From: Nitrococcus mobilis Nb-231
Lineage (GTDB): Bacteria; Pseudomonadota; Gammaproteobacteria; Nitrococcales; Nitrococcaceae
Assembly: GCF_000153205.1 (NCBI RefSeq)
Contig: NZ_CH672427.1
Span: 478,623 to 542,622 of the forward strand
Length of the DNA: 64,000 nucleotides
Direction: 5' to 3'
The notes beneath the pieces are model-generated. The model saw nothing but the letters and a program-made list of their open reading frames with translations. It was not told the origin of the DNA and did no database searches. Both the position numbers and the translations under genes were made by a program. Shown here one piece after another: positions 1 through 8,413 of the stretch; within the stretch, counting starts at the first letter, position 1; each line of letters opens with the position of its first letter.

Positions 1-1
1 A

Positions 2-343
2 TTCATTGCTTTCACAACTGTGATCGAGGCTGGCGGCTTTGCCCGGACCGCGCGGCGGCTGGGTTGCAGTACGGCTACCGTGACGCGGCAAGTGCAGGAT
101 TTGGAGGCGCGGCTTGGTGTGCGACTCCTGGTCCGCATGACCCGCTGGGTTCGTCCGACAGATGCTGGCGCGACCTACCATCGGCACTGCCAGCGCATTC
201 TCGAGGATTTGGCCGAGGCCGACGCCCAGGCCTCCCGCCAGGCGCTAGAGCCGTGCGGCGTGTTGCGGGTCAGCGCACCGCTGTCATTCGGTTGGCACCG
301 TCTGGGGGCGGCCGTAGAGAGAAGGAAAGCGGGGCAGGCGTAG
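2..343 (+). pseudogene. LysR-family regulator, 5' partial and 3' truncated
   Basis: The frame is open from the window edge and reads through a LysR-type winged helix-turn-helix (GGFARTARRLGCSTATVTRQ, then VQDLEARLGVRLLVR) into the linker and the beginning of the effector domain (GVLRVSAPLSFG). It then leaves the family pattern and stops about 15 residues later, so more than 180 residues of the usual ~300 are missing. The true start lies outside the window. Family identity is clear; loss of function is inferred from the missing effector domain. The short out-of-frame coding-like tail at 420-508 may belong to a different broken gene. Confidence 0.8.
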
Positions 344-627
344 GCCACCATGACCTACGCCATGGGGGCATCTACACGAAGCTGCCCGAAGGCTGTGCGC
401 AAAGCGTGGTGGTAGGCACGACCCACTACGGCTGCTGGGAACCTATTTCAAACCCTCGCACGGCGCCAACGGCGTCGACTATCGCATCGTGCCGGCGCCT
501 TGACGTCGCCCGGGTGCGTGCGGGGGGATTGCCGACACTCCATCGCACCGGCCCGAGTGGGGGGATGATTCTGGCCGGACGTAAGAACCGCCAGTCTTCG
601 GCGCCAACAACCAGAAGGGGAGAGCCC

Positions 628-1371
628 ATGAACGAGAACAATCCGAACGAAGTGGGGACGAACGTATACACGCGCACGAATCACGCACGGCAAAGCCTGG
701 CACGGGCGGCGCTACTCGCCCTGGCCGTCGCGCTCGCCGGCTGCTCGGCAACGCAGAAGGAGAAGCCAAAGCTCGAGGCTGACGGCTGTGCCATGATCCC
801 ACCGAACATTTGCGAGCAGCTCACGCCGGGCACAAAAAATCAGGCGGGCCTGCGCTACGTGACACCCGACGTGCCGTGGAGCCAGTACACTAAGGTGATG
901 ATCAGCCCGGTCACGGTCTGGGGCGGCGAGCAGCCGAAGCTCTCCGGGGCTGACCGACAAGCGTTGGCGAGCTACCTGCACAATGCCCTGGTGAAGGCAT
1001 TCGAGGCGAAGTTTCCCACCGTCGACAAGCCAGGGCCGGGCGTGATACGGATACAAGCGGCGATCTCCGATGCCGAGGCGGCCACGCCGGTGCTGCGGTC
1101 GGTATCGATGGCGATCCCGCAGGCGCACGTTCTCTCGACACTGAAATACGCCGCCACCGGTACCTATCCCTTCGTCGGCTCGGCACAGGGAGAGGTAATG
1201 GCCACGGATGCGGTCACCGGCAAAGTGCTGGCGGCGGGAGTCGATCGCCGGGTCGGTGGAGGATCGGTGGCAACGGCGGCGCAGTGGGAGTGGGGCGACG
1301 CCGAGAACGCGATGGACAAGTGGGCGGAGATGACCGTGACTCGCTTCGAGAATCTACGCGTGGGGAAGTAA
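628..1371 (+). CDS. DUF3313-like outer-membrane lipoprotein
   Basis: A 247-residue protein. The start is chosen at ATG 628 because a strong AGAAGGGGAG ribosome site lies just upstream; the open frame extends further 5' but over the broken LysR region. Residues 20-38 form a lipoprotein signal ending in lipobox LAGC with the acylated Cys at 39. The mature part contains the pattern YTKVMISPVTVWGG...LSGADRQALASYLHNALVKAF and VLAAGVDRRVGG, which resemble the DUF3313 lipoprotein family of proteobacteria. Its role is unknown; a periplasm-facing lipoprotein is inferred. It stands alone, with a broken LysR gene upstream. Confidence 0.8.
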   Translation: MNENNPNEVGTNVYTRTNHARQSLARAALLALAVALAGCSATQKEKPKLEADGCAMIPPNICEQLTPGTKNQAGLRYVTPDVPWSQYTKVMISPVTVWGGEQPKLSGADRQALASYLHNALVKAFEAKFPTVDKPGPGVIRIQAAISDAEAATPVLRSVSMAIPQAHVLSTLKYAATGTYPFVGSAQGEVMATDAVTGKVLAAGVDRRVGGGSVATAAQWEWGDAENAMDKWAEMTVTRFENLRVGK

Positions 1372-1427
1372 AGCTCCCCGGGGCTTTGTCCGGTCATTCA
1401 CCTCGCAAAAACCAGCAACCGTTGTAT

Positions 1428-1489
1428 CCGCGCAGGCGGTATCCATCCGGGAAAGTTCGCCGAACTTTGATGGGTTCCTGCCTGCGCGG
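1428..1489. repeat. Nested hairpins (outer 10-bp, inner 8-bp arms)
   Basis: CCGCGCAGGC at 1428-1437 pairs perfectly with GCCTGCGCGG at 1480-1489. Inside it AAAGTTCG (1452-1459) pairs with CGAACTTT (1461-1468) across one base. No U-tract follows, so it is not a classical terminator; a folded RNA or a small mobile repeat is possible. Confidence 0.7.
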
Positions 1490-1738
1490 GAAACGGGAAA
1501 TAAGGGACCCCCCACTCCACCACGATCGCCCCCCGCACTTCGCCGGATGCCGAGAAACATGGCGCAGCGCATTATCGCCAGGCTCTATTGTGCAGCTCGA
1601 CGATTTGGTTGGGAATGAGTGAAAGCAATGACAGGGTCCGGTCCCAGCAGGTTTCTGTCGAGGCATCCTCTACAGGTGGCAGTTTTTTGGTTGAGACCTG
1701 GCCCTACCTCTGCCCCAGTGGGCGAGACATTCTGCCAG

Positions 1739-1775
1739 GTTATCTCGCCCAATGTGTTGAAACAAGACGCGACCC
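1739..1775. repeat. Recurring repeat, copy A
   Basis: This copy is nearly identical to the one at 5569-5605 over 37 bp and shares parts with 4849-4865 and 11520-11544. The core is AATGTGTTGAAACAAGACGC, preceded by GTTATCTCGCCC. Here the TCTCGCCCA part also pairs with TGGGCGAGA at 1719-1727. It lies about 145 bp 3' of the minus-strand DUF2970 gene. Confidence 0.85.
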
Positions 1776-1919
1776 TAGGCCAAGCGCCGCCCATCGCAGA
1801 GCTAAGCCGCGCGAGCTTTCGGGCGTCGGTTTGAGCACTGAATTAGGTCTTCGCGCGACGTAAAAGCCTCTCAAGCTCACGCTGCTTCTCCTCATCGGAA
1901 TACCCTTCAAAACCGAAAC

Positions 1920-2159
1920 TCAGGCACCGACTATATGGAGGATCGCACGAACGATCATGACGATCGCCAGAATGAAGAGAATCGTTCCGACGGCACCAGC
2001 GATAATAAAAGGGAGCGGACGGCCGTAGGTAAAATCACGTCGCATCGCCGCCTTCGACTGCACGCCAAAACCGGCCGCGGCGGTGCTCTTGATCACCTGC
2101 CACGTGCTAACCTTCTTTTGCTTAGCGGCAGCGGCCTGCCTTTGGGTATGCGCGCTCAT
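1920..2159 (-). CDS. DUF2970 family small membrane protein
   Basis: A 79-residue protein with the DUF2970 layout: a polar N-terminus, the conserved segment STAAAGFGVQSKAAMRRDF followed by TYGRPLPFIIAG, and one C-terminal transmembrane helix (about residues 50-75). Such proteins occur widely in beta- and gammaproteobacteria and have no known function. The ATG is preceded by a GGGGGG ribosome site. It is transcribed alone toward the LysR end, from an AT-rich region at 2160-2215 that probably holds its promoter. Confidence 0.85.
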   Translation of the reverse strand: MSAHTQRQAAAAKQKKVSTWQVIKSTAAAGFGVQSKAAMRRDFTYGRPLPFIIAGAVGTILFILAIVMIVRAILHIVGA

Positions 2160-2613
2160 GGCAACCCCCCTGCTGTTTATCGTATAAATAAATAGCAGTA
2201 TAGGATGTCTTCAAGGCAAATTTGTTCTCATGGCCCAGTAATGGCTGTTCCGGCTGAATTAGCGGTTAGCCTCAAGTAGTCGAGTACTTGGCGTGGCCGA
2301 CGTGCGAGTTGGCGCATCTGACTTGAGCTGAGCGGCCTGCCAGGCTTGTAGGCGCCGATCCAGTGCTTCTGGGCCGAGGCGCCCCAAGCAATTGCGGATC
2401 ACATACAAGCTGGGTACCCCCCCTGACAGGAACTTTGTATTGAAAAGGTTTTGTTGGCTGCAGCCATCCTTTTCTGGCTCACATCAGTGCAGAAGAGCCT
2501 TTATTCGTTGGGCTGACAGTAGTAGCTCGAACCGCGCCGCAATCGGTGTAGCACCGGGAGTCTGCGGCGGCCTCGATACAGCACCACGGCCCGCCATTAC
2601 ACCCCGAGATCGA
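2160..2613. other. Intergenic stretch, no recognised gene
   Basis: The first 60 bp are AT-rich and probably carry the promoter of the DUF2970 gene. At about 2265-2390 the minus strand reads openly (…CLGRLGPEALDRRLQAWQAA…) without a start or a family I can name; it could be a transposase tail. Nothing else is supported. Confidence 0.4.
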
Positions 2614-3414
<801 letters not shown>

Positions 3415-3537
3415 CTACGTTAAGAATATATCAAGTGTCGTTCGCACGAGAGCTATCATTACACACCTACTCAGCTCAACATTTAAATCAGCCGCCGACT
3501 CAGGGAGTTTGGATTTTATAGTTAACTCAACAAGTAA

Positions 3538-3909
3538 TCATTTCTCAAAGCTTGCTAAATTACCCATGATCGAAAATTTAGTCACTCGGGGCCAGGCTAT
3601 GGCACCAATGGCTATGCATCCGAAAGCGACTAGCGCTGGGTTTCCTATTGATTGAGCTGTAGATTTAAAGCCCATTAATAGCGCGGATACACCCGCGCCT
3701 ATAATTGCGCCTTCAAACCCCTGTATTACGAGTCTTCCATTCTTATCTGTTATATGCTCTTCTTTCTGAACAGGATCGAGAAATATTCCAAGCGTTTGCT
3801 TCAATTCAATGTTTTCCAATTCAACCGAAGCTGAAATATGCGTATACTTATCTATCCATAACGTACCAATCTGCTCATTACTTGCTGCTAGGTTCCGAAG
3901 AGCAGTCAC
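3538..3909 (-). CDS. Hypothetical membrane protein, probably 5' truncated
   Basis: A 123-residue reading from a GTG start with two hydrophobic segments near the C-terminus (about 68-80 and 87-106). The same frame stays open upstream to 4050 and reads naturally (…LERGDVNRVEIYIDQKSIKN…), but it has no ATG and ends at a stop near where the integrase remnant begins. I infer that the original start was lost at that junction. Base composition is clearly more AT-rich than the surroundings, which suggests acquired DNA. Function is unknown. Confidence 0.4.
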   Translation of the reverse strand: MTALRNLAASNEQIGTLWIDKYTHISASVELENIELKQTLGIFLDPVQKEEHITDKNGRLVIQGFEGAIIGAGVSALLMGFKSTAQSIGNPALVAFGCIAIGAIAWPRVTKFSIMGNLASFEK

Positions 3910-4112
3910 AATAGATGGCTTGCTGGTTAGGACGTTAAGAAAATCAGGATTCTTAATGCTTTTTTGGTCTATGTATATCTCAACTCTGTTAACATCACCA
4001 CGTTCTAATTGATCTTGAATGGAATCCCATTTCGATTGATAAGCATAGATTTATGATGCTTTGAAAGATTGAATCTTCGTGCTGTCTCCTTTAAAGAGCT
4101 AACGGAGATGGC

Positions 4113-4346
4113 GATGATGCGATTCTGTATCTCTATTGGTCGGCGCTGGGTATCGAGCGGCCCTGGTTGGATTGGATCGATCAGGCGAAGATGCTGCAAC
4201 ACTTGACGGTGTGGCTGTCGCGTCAAGACGGTTGCGATGTGCATACGGCTCGAAAGCTTCTGGGACACAAAGGCGTGAGCACAATGATGATTTATACGAA
4301 CGTGTTTACCTGCAAGGGCCGCGGCATGATGAGTCACGGGGAGCAG
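4113..4346 (+). pseudogene. Integron-type integrase remnant, internal deletion (copy 1)
   Basis: Translated in one frame this reads AILYLYWSALGIERPWLDWI, then LTVWLSRQD, then directly CDVHTARKLLGHKGVSTMMI and YTNVF. The first part matches the N-terminal core-binding region of integron integrases (LNALLFLYREVLGIELPWLD). The last part matches the C-terminal HTARxLLGH…TxxIYTHV box of tyrosine recombinases. The segment between, with the catalytic Arg and Lys region, is absent. It is followed by a 'GRGMMSH' tail like the integrase C-terminus. Not functional. A second copy with the same deletion lies at 12328-12535. Confidence 0.7.
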
Positions 4347-4501
4347 CAAAGCAAATTGGGTGCGGCACGGCTGGTACATTCCTGTGCCCCCAATTCTTGT
4401 CCCTATTTGTTTCCACTATAGTCGAAAGAGGAGAAAGCGCTATTGCCGGGTTTCATTCGGTGGGTGGTAGTGTCTAGCCTCCGTGAGGCGGAGGAATCGC
4501 T

Positions 4502-4642
4502 CACTTGTCCATCGCCTCGGCGACGCTGATTAGTCTAGCCGCGCATCCGGATGCCCTACCAAAACCGGCTACTGCGGGTCGCGATACAAGAAGCGCTGCC
4601 GCAGCTGGCTGGCGTGCTCGCCCACAAGCCGGCGGCGGTGCC
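4502..4642 (+). pseudogene. Duplicated 5' end of the 12697 membrane-protein gene
   Basis: This segment aligns with 12720-12858: TTGTCCATCG.CTCGGCGACG, then GCGCATCC, then AAGAAGCGCTGCCGCAG and GTGCTCGCCCAC. It corresponds to the signal peptide and the first ~50 residues of the gene at 12697, with frame damage. The homology continues upstream through 4340-4500 (12520-12690), so the whole block from integrase remnant to gene start was copied once and has since decayed. Confidence 0.75.
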
Positions 4643-4644
4643 CT

Positions 4645-4836
4645 GAGCAGAACATCGCCGATCCCCGTTATCCCGAAAAATTGCGTCGCTGGCGCTGCTC
4701 AACCCGCGATCCTAAACCGCCCGATTTTCCCGGCGTCACCCGCGGCTCCAAGGCAGCTTCAACTTGAGTCTGGATTAACGGGGTGCTCAGCGTGTGGTTG
4801 CGCTTGGTTGTGTTGGGGCAAGGGTTGCCTCGCTCT
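4645..4836 (+). repeat. Degenerate ~190-bp direct repeat, copy 1
   Basis: This block matches 6425-6619 over its length (shared stretches include GATCCCCGTTATCCCGAAA, CCCGGCGTCACCCGCGGCTC and CAAGGCAGCTTCAACTTG). Neither copy keeps a convincing open frame. It starts exactly where the duplicated gene fragment at 4502-4642 ends. Confidence 0.8.
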
Positions 4837-4848
4837 GTCTATCAACAG

Positions 4849-4865
4849 GTTATCTCGCCCAATGT
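4849..4865. repeat. Recurring repeat, copy B (partial)
   Basis: GTTATCTCGCCCAATGT matches the first half of the copies at 1739 and 5569. It lies 39 bp 3' of the minus-strand yoeB-like gene. Confidence 0.7.
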
Positions 4866-4903
4866 ATTCGCTCCCTACACCATTTGTTCACCAGTGATAG
4901 GCA

Positions 4904-5170
4904 TCATTCATAGTGGCTCCAGAGCCGCAGAACTTTAACGATCTGATCTTCCTCCAGCACTTGGTATACCAACCGATGCTGAATATTGATTCGCCGTGAG
5001 TAGGCCCCTGCAAGATCCCCGATGAGCTTTTCAAAAGGAGGCGGTTTTCGGTAAGGGTCTTCAGCAAGGATAGTCAGCAATTCCTGCGCCTTGAGTTTCA
5101 ACCCGCTTGAAGCCAGCTTTTTCGCGTCCTTTTGCGCTTGCTTCGTATAAACGAGCCGCCAAATCACCAA
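4904..5170 (-). CDS. yoeB: Txe/YoeB-family toxin
   Basis: An 88-residue basic protein with the YoeB pattern: WRLVYTKQAQKDAKKLA at the start, the central KAQELLTILAEDPYRKPPPFEKL, and the C-terminal SRRINIQHRLVYQV…VLRLWSHYE that carries the RNase residues (Arg, His and the terminal Tyr region). YoeB toxins cleave mRNA at the ribosome. The start overlaps the 3' end of the antitoxin by 7 bp, so the two are translationally coupled. The length is normal for the family and no damage is seen. Confidence 0.92.
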   Translation of the reverse strand: MVIWRLVYTKQAQKDAKKLASSGLKLKAQELLTILAEDPYRKPPPFEKLIGDLAGAYSRRINIQHRLVYQVLEEDQIVKVLRLWSHYE

Positions 5171-5406
5171 TCCAGATCCTCGCTACACCCGTCAACGGGC
5201 GTATCCATACCTTCGCGGATTGATTCGCGCATGCCGGGGACAGATAGTAGAAAAAGCGTTTCCTGGATTGCCGCCCAGTCTTCTTCGGAAATCAGCACTG
5301 CGTTATTTCTCTTTCCCGATATCAACAACGGCTGATGTGAGGAGGCGACCTCGTCGATTAGGCGATACAGGTTAGAGCGGGCTTCACTGGCCGTAATTGC
5401 AGTCAT
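5164..5406 (-). CDS. yefM: YefM/Phd-family antitoxin
   Basis: An 80-residue antitoxin starting MTAITASEARSNLYRLIDEV, the usual YefM DNA-binding fold, with ISGKRNNAVLISEEDWAAIQ in the middle and an acidic C-terminal tail that would wrap the toxin. It is the first gene of the operon, as is normal for yefM-yoeB, and would repress its own promoter from the TACGT-rich site at 5437-5475. Confidence 0.92.
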   Translation of the reverse strand: MTAITASEARSNLYRLIDEVASSHQPLLISGKRNNAVLISEEDWAAIQETLFLLSVPGMRESIREGMDTPVDGCSEDLDW

Positions 5407-5436
5407 GACACCCCTCCACTAAGATGCGTGAGCGTA

Positions 5437-5475
5437 TTGTACGTTATATAGTACGTACGTCAAAAAGTACGTTAT
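5437..5475. promoter_or_regulatory. Putative YefM operator/promoter with TACGT boxes
   Basis: Upstream of yefM lie repeated TACGT units: TTGTACGTTATATAGTACGT, then ACGT, then AAAGTACGTTATG. The spacing and palindromic character fit a site bound by YefM dimers. Assignment is by position and symmetry only. Confidence 0.5.
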
Positions 5476-5568
5476 GTCCTGCATAACGGGGCTGGCGATG
5501 AGCAGTCCTGTGCGCAGGGGCTCAAGGTGGCGCTAACGAATTCGATGAAGTGGACGAGTACGGTGACG

Positions 5569-5605
5569 GTTATCGCGCCCAATGTGTTGAAACAAGACGC
5601 GACCC
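5569..5605. repeat. Recurring repeat, copy C
   Basis: This 37-bp copy is nearly identical to 1739-1775, with the core AATGTGTTGAAACAAGACGC. It ends 16 bp 3' of the hicA stop. A GCGCTAAC at 5531-5538 and the GTTATCGCGC that opens this copy form an imperfect stem. Confidence 0.85.
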
Positions 5606-5621
5606 CAGCGTGTGTTACGTG

Positions 5622-5837
5622 CTATAGCAATCGTCGGAACGCCTCGATCGTAAGGCCTGCGTCCCGAATGATGCCGCCCATAGTGAACGCGTTTACCGGA
5701 TTGTTCCTCGGTATCGTCAAGAATCGGGCGCCATCGGACATCACGATGTACTTCCGTCCTTCCCGAACCACTCGAAATCCAGCCTTCTCAAGCGCTCGCA
5801 CGGCATCTCGGTGATTGACGCTCGGAAGTTTCGGCAC
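5622..5837 (-). CDS. hicA: HicA-family toxin with substituted catalytic His
   Basis: A 71-residue double-stranded-RNA-binding-fold protein. PSVNHRDAVRALEKAGFRVV, then GARFLTIPRNNPVNAFTMGG and IIRDAGLTIEAFRRLL match the HicA mRNA interferase family end to end. In the family the strand after 'GF.vvr' carries the catalytic His, as in (S/K)HIVM. Here the sequence is REGRKYIVM, so the His position appears to be Tyr. It is second in the operon, 2 bp after the antitoxin. It may be inactive or use another residue. Confidence 0.85.
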   Translation of the reverse strand: MPKLPSVNHRDAVRALEKAGFRVVREGRKYIVMSDGARFLTIPRNNPVNAFTMGGIIRDAGLTIEAFRRLL

Positions 5838-5839
5838 AG

Positions 5840-6037
5840 CTAATCCGCCACCTCGACCTCGCGGACGTCGTCATCTCGATGGGCCTCTTCTACGGCAGCG
5901 AGATATTCACGAATGGCATCCGTGATGTTCTCGAGTGCCTCTTCCTCGGAGCTTCCTTGGGACCAACAGCCTGGTAGTCCCGGGCATGAAACGCTGACAC
6001 CTTCGTCCGATTTCTGAACTACAACTTTGTATCTCAT
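5840..6037 (-). CDS. hicB: HicB-family antitoxin, short form
   Basis: A 65-residue protein with the HicB partial RNase H-like fold: MRYKVVVQKSDEGVSVSCPG, then LPGCWSQGSSEEEALENITD and AIREYLAAVEE. It lacks the C-terminal DNA-binding domain found in longer HicB proteins, so repression would need another factor. A GGGAGA ribosome site precedes the ATG. The antitoxin-first order is seen in a minority of hicBA operons. Confidence 0.88.
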   Translation of the reverse strand: MRYKVVVQKSDEGVSVSCPGLPGCWSQGSSEEEALENITDAIREYLAAVEEAHRDDDVREVEVAD

Positions 6038-6279
6038 AACCTAGATTCTCCCATTCAGGCATCTGAAGCACACAACGGGGGTGGCGATGAGCGGCCCCCA
6101 TGCCTCGGACTGGGACACACGAAATATAGGACAGACTAGAATAGCCGGTTGCTACCGCGCTGAATCAGGTGGAGCAGTACCCCGCCCGACAAGCGTAACC
6201 TGTGGCCGCCTTGGTAGATCGCGTTCCTTTCTGATTGAATTCCGACAGGCTACCAGGAAACGGCCCTCGACTTCCCCTT

Positions 6280-6419
6280 CCCGATTCCCCACGCCGTGGA
6301 CCTCGCGCATGCCGTGCGAGAGGGTCTCGGTTACAGCGTTTCGACCAGCAAATGATAGTGGTTATGCATCAGACAGTAGGTTCACAGCTGTCATTCGAAA
6401 CGCTGGCATAAGCGAGTGA
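6280..6419 (-). pseudogene. Y1 (REP-associated) transposase remnant
   Basis: On the minus strand one frame reads YCLMHNHYHLLVET, the HUH box of IS200-like/REP-associated tyrosine transposases. After a stop, another frame continues LSHGMREVHGV, which is the next conserved box of that family. The rest is gone. It is a different lineage from the copy at 8498-9228. Confidence 0.6.
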
Positions 6420-6424
6420 GACCA

Positions 6425-6619
6425 GAGCAGAATATCTGCCGATCCCCGTTATCCCGAAAGATTGCCTCGCGGGCGTTGTTCAACCCGCGATCGTAAACCG
6501 CCCCGATTTTCCCGGCGTCACCCGCGGCTCCAAGGCAGCTTCAACTTGGGCGTGGATTGGCGGGGGGTTCCAGCTTGTAGTTGCGCTTGGTTACGTTGGA
6601 ACAAGAATTGCCCCGCTTT
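6425..6619 (+). repeat. Degenerate ~190-bp direct repeat, copy 2
   Basis: Second copy of the block at 4645-4836, in the same orientation. Between the copies lie both toxin-antitoxin pairs, so the two repeats bracket the TA region. The rest of 6620-6792 shows no gene. Confidence 0.8.
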
Positions 6620-6792
6620 CTGGCTCAAACCATGTCACAAGAGCCTTGTAACTTATGCCGGAATTTTCGTGCGGCCGGGTGGTTTATCGGTGATATTAGG
6701 CAGCGAAGTTGCGGCAGCAGCTGGGTGAATGTATTCAGCGCATCTTGCGGACTAAGGGCGTGCAACGCTAGCGGCAACCGGGCTGCCGCGAG

Positions 6793-8247
6793 TTATTCGC
6801 GGCTCCCAAGGTCCTTTATCGATACAAAAAGCGCCAGCATGATCACGAGCGAAATCAGGCCAAATCCAACCGCGATGGCTGTCGACCAAGAGGTAACCGA
6901 GAGCGCAGAAAACGTCGCCGCGGTGATCACGGCGATGCCGACAGCCGTGCCGATACGCTGGCCGGTTTGCATGATCGCCCCGGAACTGCCCGCGTAATCG
7001 AGCGGTACTTCCGCGAGGGTCAGCGTCTGGTTTGGGCTGATGACGGTACCTTGCGCCACCCCGATGAATGACAGCGAAGCCATGAGCCACCAGACGCTTA
7101 TGTGGCCGGCTTCATGCAGAATGACCACGAGGATGCTCAGCCCGAGACCGGCAAGAGCCAAAAACAGCCCACCGACGACCAACTTGCGGCCAAACTGCTG
7201 GACCCGCCCCGCGGCCCAATGGGCGGCGTAGGCTGAAAGCAACGCGGCGGGCACACCGAAGAAGCCGGCCTCAAGCGCCGTCTTTCCGTCGTCTTCCTGC
7301 ACATAGATCGCAATCAGCACCCAGATGCTGGTCATGCCCATAAAGTAGAGCGTCATGATCGTTATGCCATTGCGGTAGCTGCGGGTGGCAAAGATCTTGA
7401 GATTGACCATCGGGCTCAGGCCTAGACGGATATAGCGTTGCTCCCATTTGACCCAGAGCCAGACCAGTACGATACCGAGCGGCAGCAACAGCCAGAAGGA
7501 CGGATTGCCGCGCGCCTCGACAAAAGGGAACAGGATCGCCAGCACCGCCACCGCCAAAAGGACAGCACCAACCGGGTCAAGCGAGCGTAGAGCGCTCCCG
7601 GTGCGGGGTAGGCGCTTGATCAGGGGACGCGGAAACCACATCAATCCCAGAATTATGGTTATGACGCCAATTGGCACATTCACGAGAAACGTCAGCCGCC
7701 AGCCCAGATCCGGCCCGCCAAGTTGAATGAGAAAACCACCCAAGACGGGGCCGATGGCGACCGAAAAGCCGATAGCCGTGCCGAAATATCCAAAAGCGCG
7801 GCCGCGCGCGTCGCCTCGGAAATAATGCTGGACCTTCCCGATACCCTGTGGGTTGAGCAGCCCCGAACCGATACCTTGCACAAAGCGGGCAACGTTAAGC
7901 CAATCGGCATCAGGTGCGAGACCGGCCGCGACCGAAGCGGCGGTGAAGATGCCCACACCTATGAGGAACAGCCCGCCGCGCCCCATGATGTCACCGGCAC
8001 GTCCGGCCGCTACCAAGACCACGCCAAAGGTGAGCGCATACCCCGATAACACCCATTGCAGGTCAGATTGCGACGCACCGAGGCCGTCATGAATGGCGGG
8101 TAGGGCCACATTCACGATGCTGACGCTGATCAGCGACATAAAGATGGCGACCAGCAGCACGAACAGGATGCGCCATCTCACCGGATCTGACATCGGGTCG
8201 GCGTCTGACGCCGAAAGTATGTCTCCACCGGTTTCCGACGACACCAT
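6793..8247 (-). CDS. MFS transporter, DHA2 (14-TMS drug:H+ antiporter) type
   Basis: A 484-residue membrane protein. The start at 8247 (MVSSETGG) avoids an improbable Arg/His-rich extension. The N-terminal half has the DHA motifs SIVNVALPAI, LSGYALTFGVVLVAAGRAGD-IMGR (motif A) and GIGSGLLNP…GFSVAIGPVLGGFL (motif C, antiporter). About 14 hydrophobic segments are visible. Members export drugs or metabolites across the inner membrane in exchange for protons. No regulator is adjacent. The gene is intact and high in GC. Confidence 0.85.
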   Translation of the reverse strand: MVSSETGGDILSASDADPMSDPVRWRILFVLLVAIFMSLISVSIVNVALPAIHDGLGASQSDLQWVLSGYALTFGVVLVAAGRAGDIMGRGGLFLIGVGIFTAASVAAGLAPDADWLNVARFVQGIGSGLLNPQGIGKVQHYFRGDARGRAFGYFGTAIGFSVAIGPVLGGFLIQLGGPDLGWRLTFLVNVPIGVITIILGLMWFPRPLIKRLPRTGSALRSLDPVGAVLLAVAVLAILFPFVEARGNPSFWLLLPLGIVLVWLWVKWEQRYIRLGLSPMVNLKIFATRSYRNGITIMTLYFMGMTSIWVLIAIYVQEDDGKTALEAGFFGVPAALLSAYAAHWAAGRVQQFGRKLVVGGLFLALAGLGLSILVVILHEAGHISVWWLMASLSFIGVAQGTVISPNQTLTLAEVPLDYAGSSGAIMQTGQRIGTAVGIAVITAATFSALSVTSWSTAIAVGFGLISLVIMLALFVSIKDLGSRE

Positions 8248-8383
8248 CCTTATGACTTTCTTTCTGAGTCCGAAACAGGGGGTGTTGCGTCGGTGATGTC
8301 TGATTTCAACGTGACGAGAAAAACCGTCGGGCCGCTGATGTCGGGTCCGGCGGCGCACTTTTCAGTCATCAAGCCTTTGCACT

Positions 8384-8413
8384 ACGCGGAGTCATGGGAC
8401 GCGGAGTCATGGG
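8384..8413. repeat. Tandem 15-bp duplication
   Basis: ACGCGGAGTCATGGG occurs twice head to tail (8384-8398 and 8399-8413), at the edge of the Y1 transposase element. Confidence 0.85.

Larger units (their letters stand above)
1372..1919. other. Intergenic stretch with structured repeats
   Basis: No convincing gene. It holds a nested inverted repeat at 1428-1489, a 9-bp stem at 1719-1727/1743-1751, and one copy of a recurring repeat at 1739-1775. Short frames on both strands show no family resemblance. Confidence 0.6.

Noticed and set aside
64-627. Long open frame upstream of the DUF3313 lipoprotein
   Set aside because: It runs antisense to nothing but through the broken LysR gene in another frame, and the lipoprotein signal and ribosome site place the start at 628.
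1373-1390. Rho-independent terminator after the lipoprotein gene
   Set aside because: CCCCGGGG is short and no T-run follows.
5531-5605. A true integron attC site
   Set aside because: GCGCTAAC and GTTATCGCGC can pair, but the inner arms do not, and the boxes do not fit RYYYAAC/GTTRRRY; kept only as a hypothesis.
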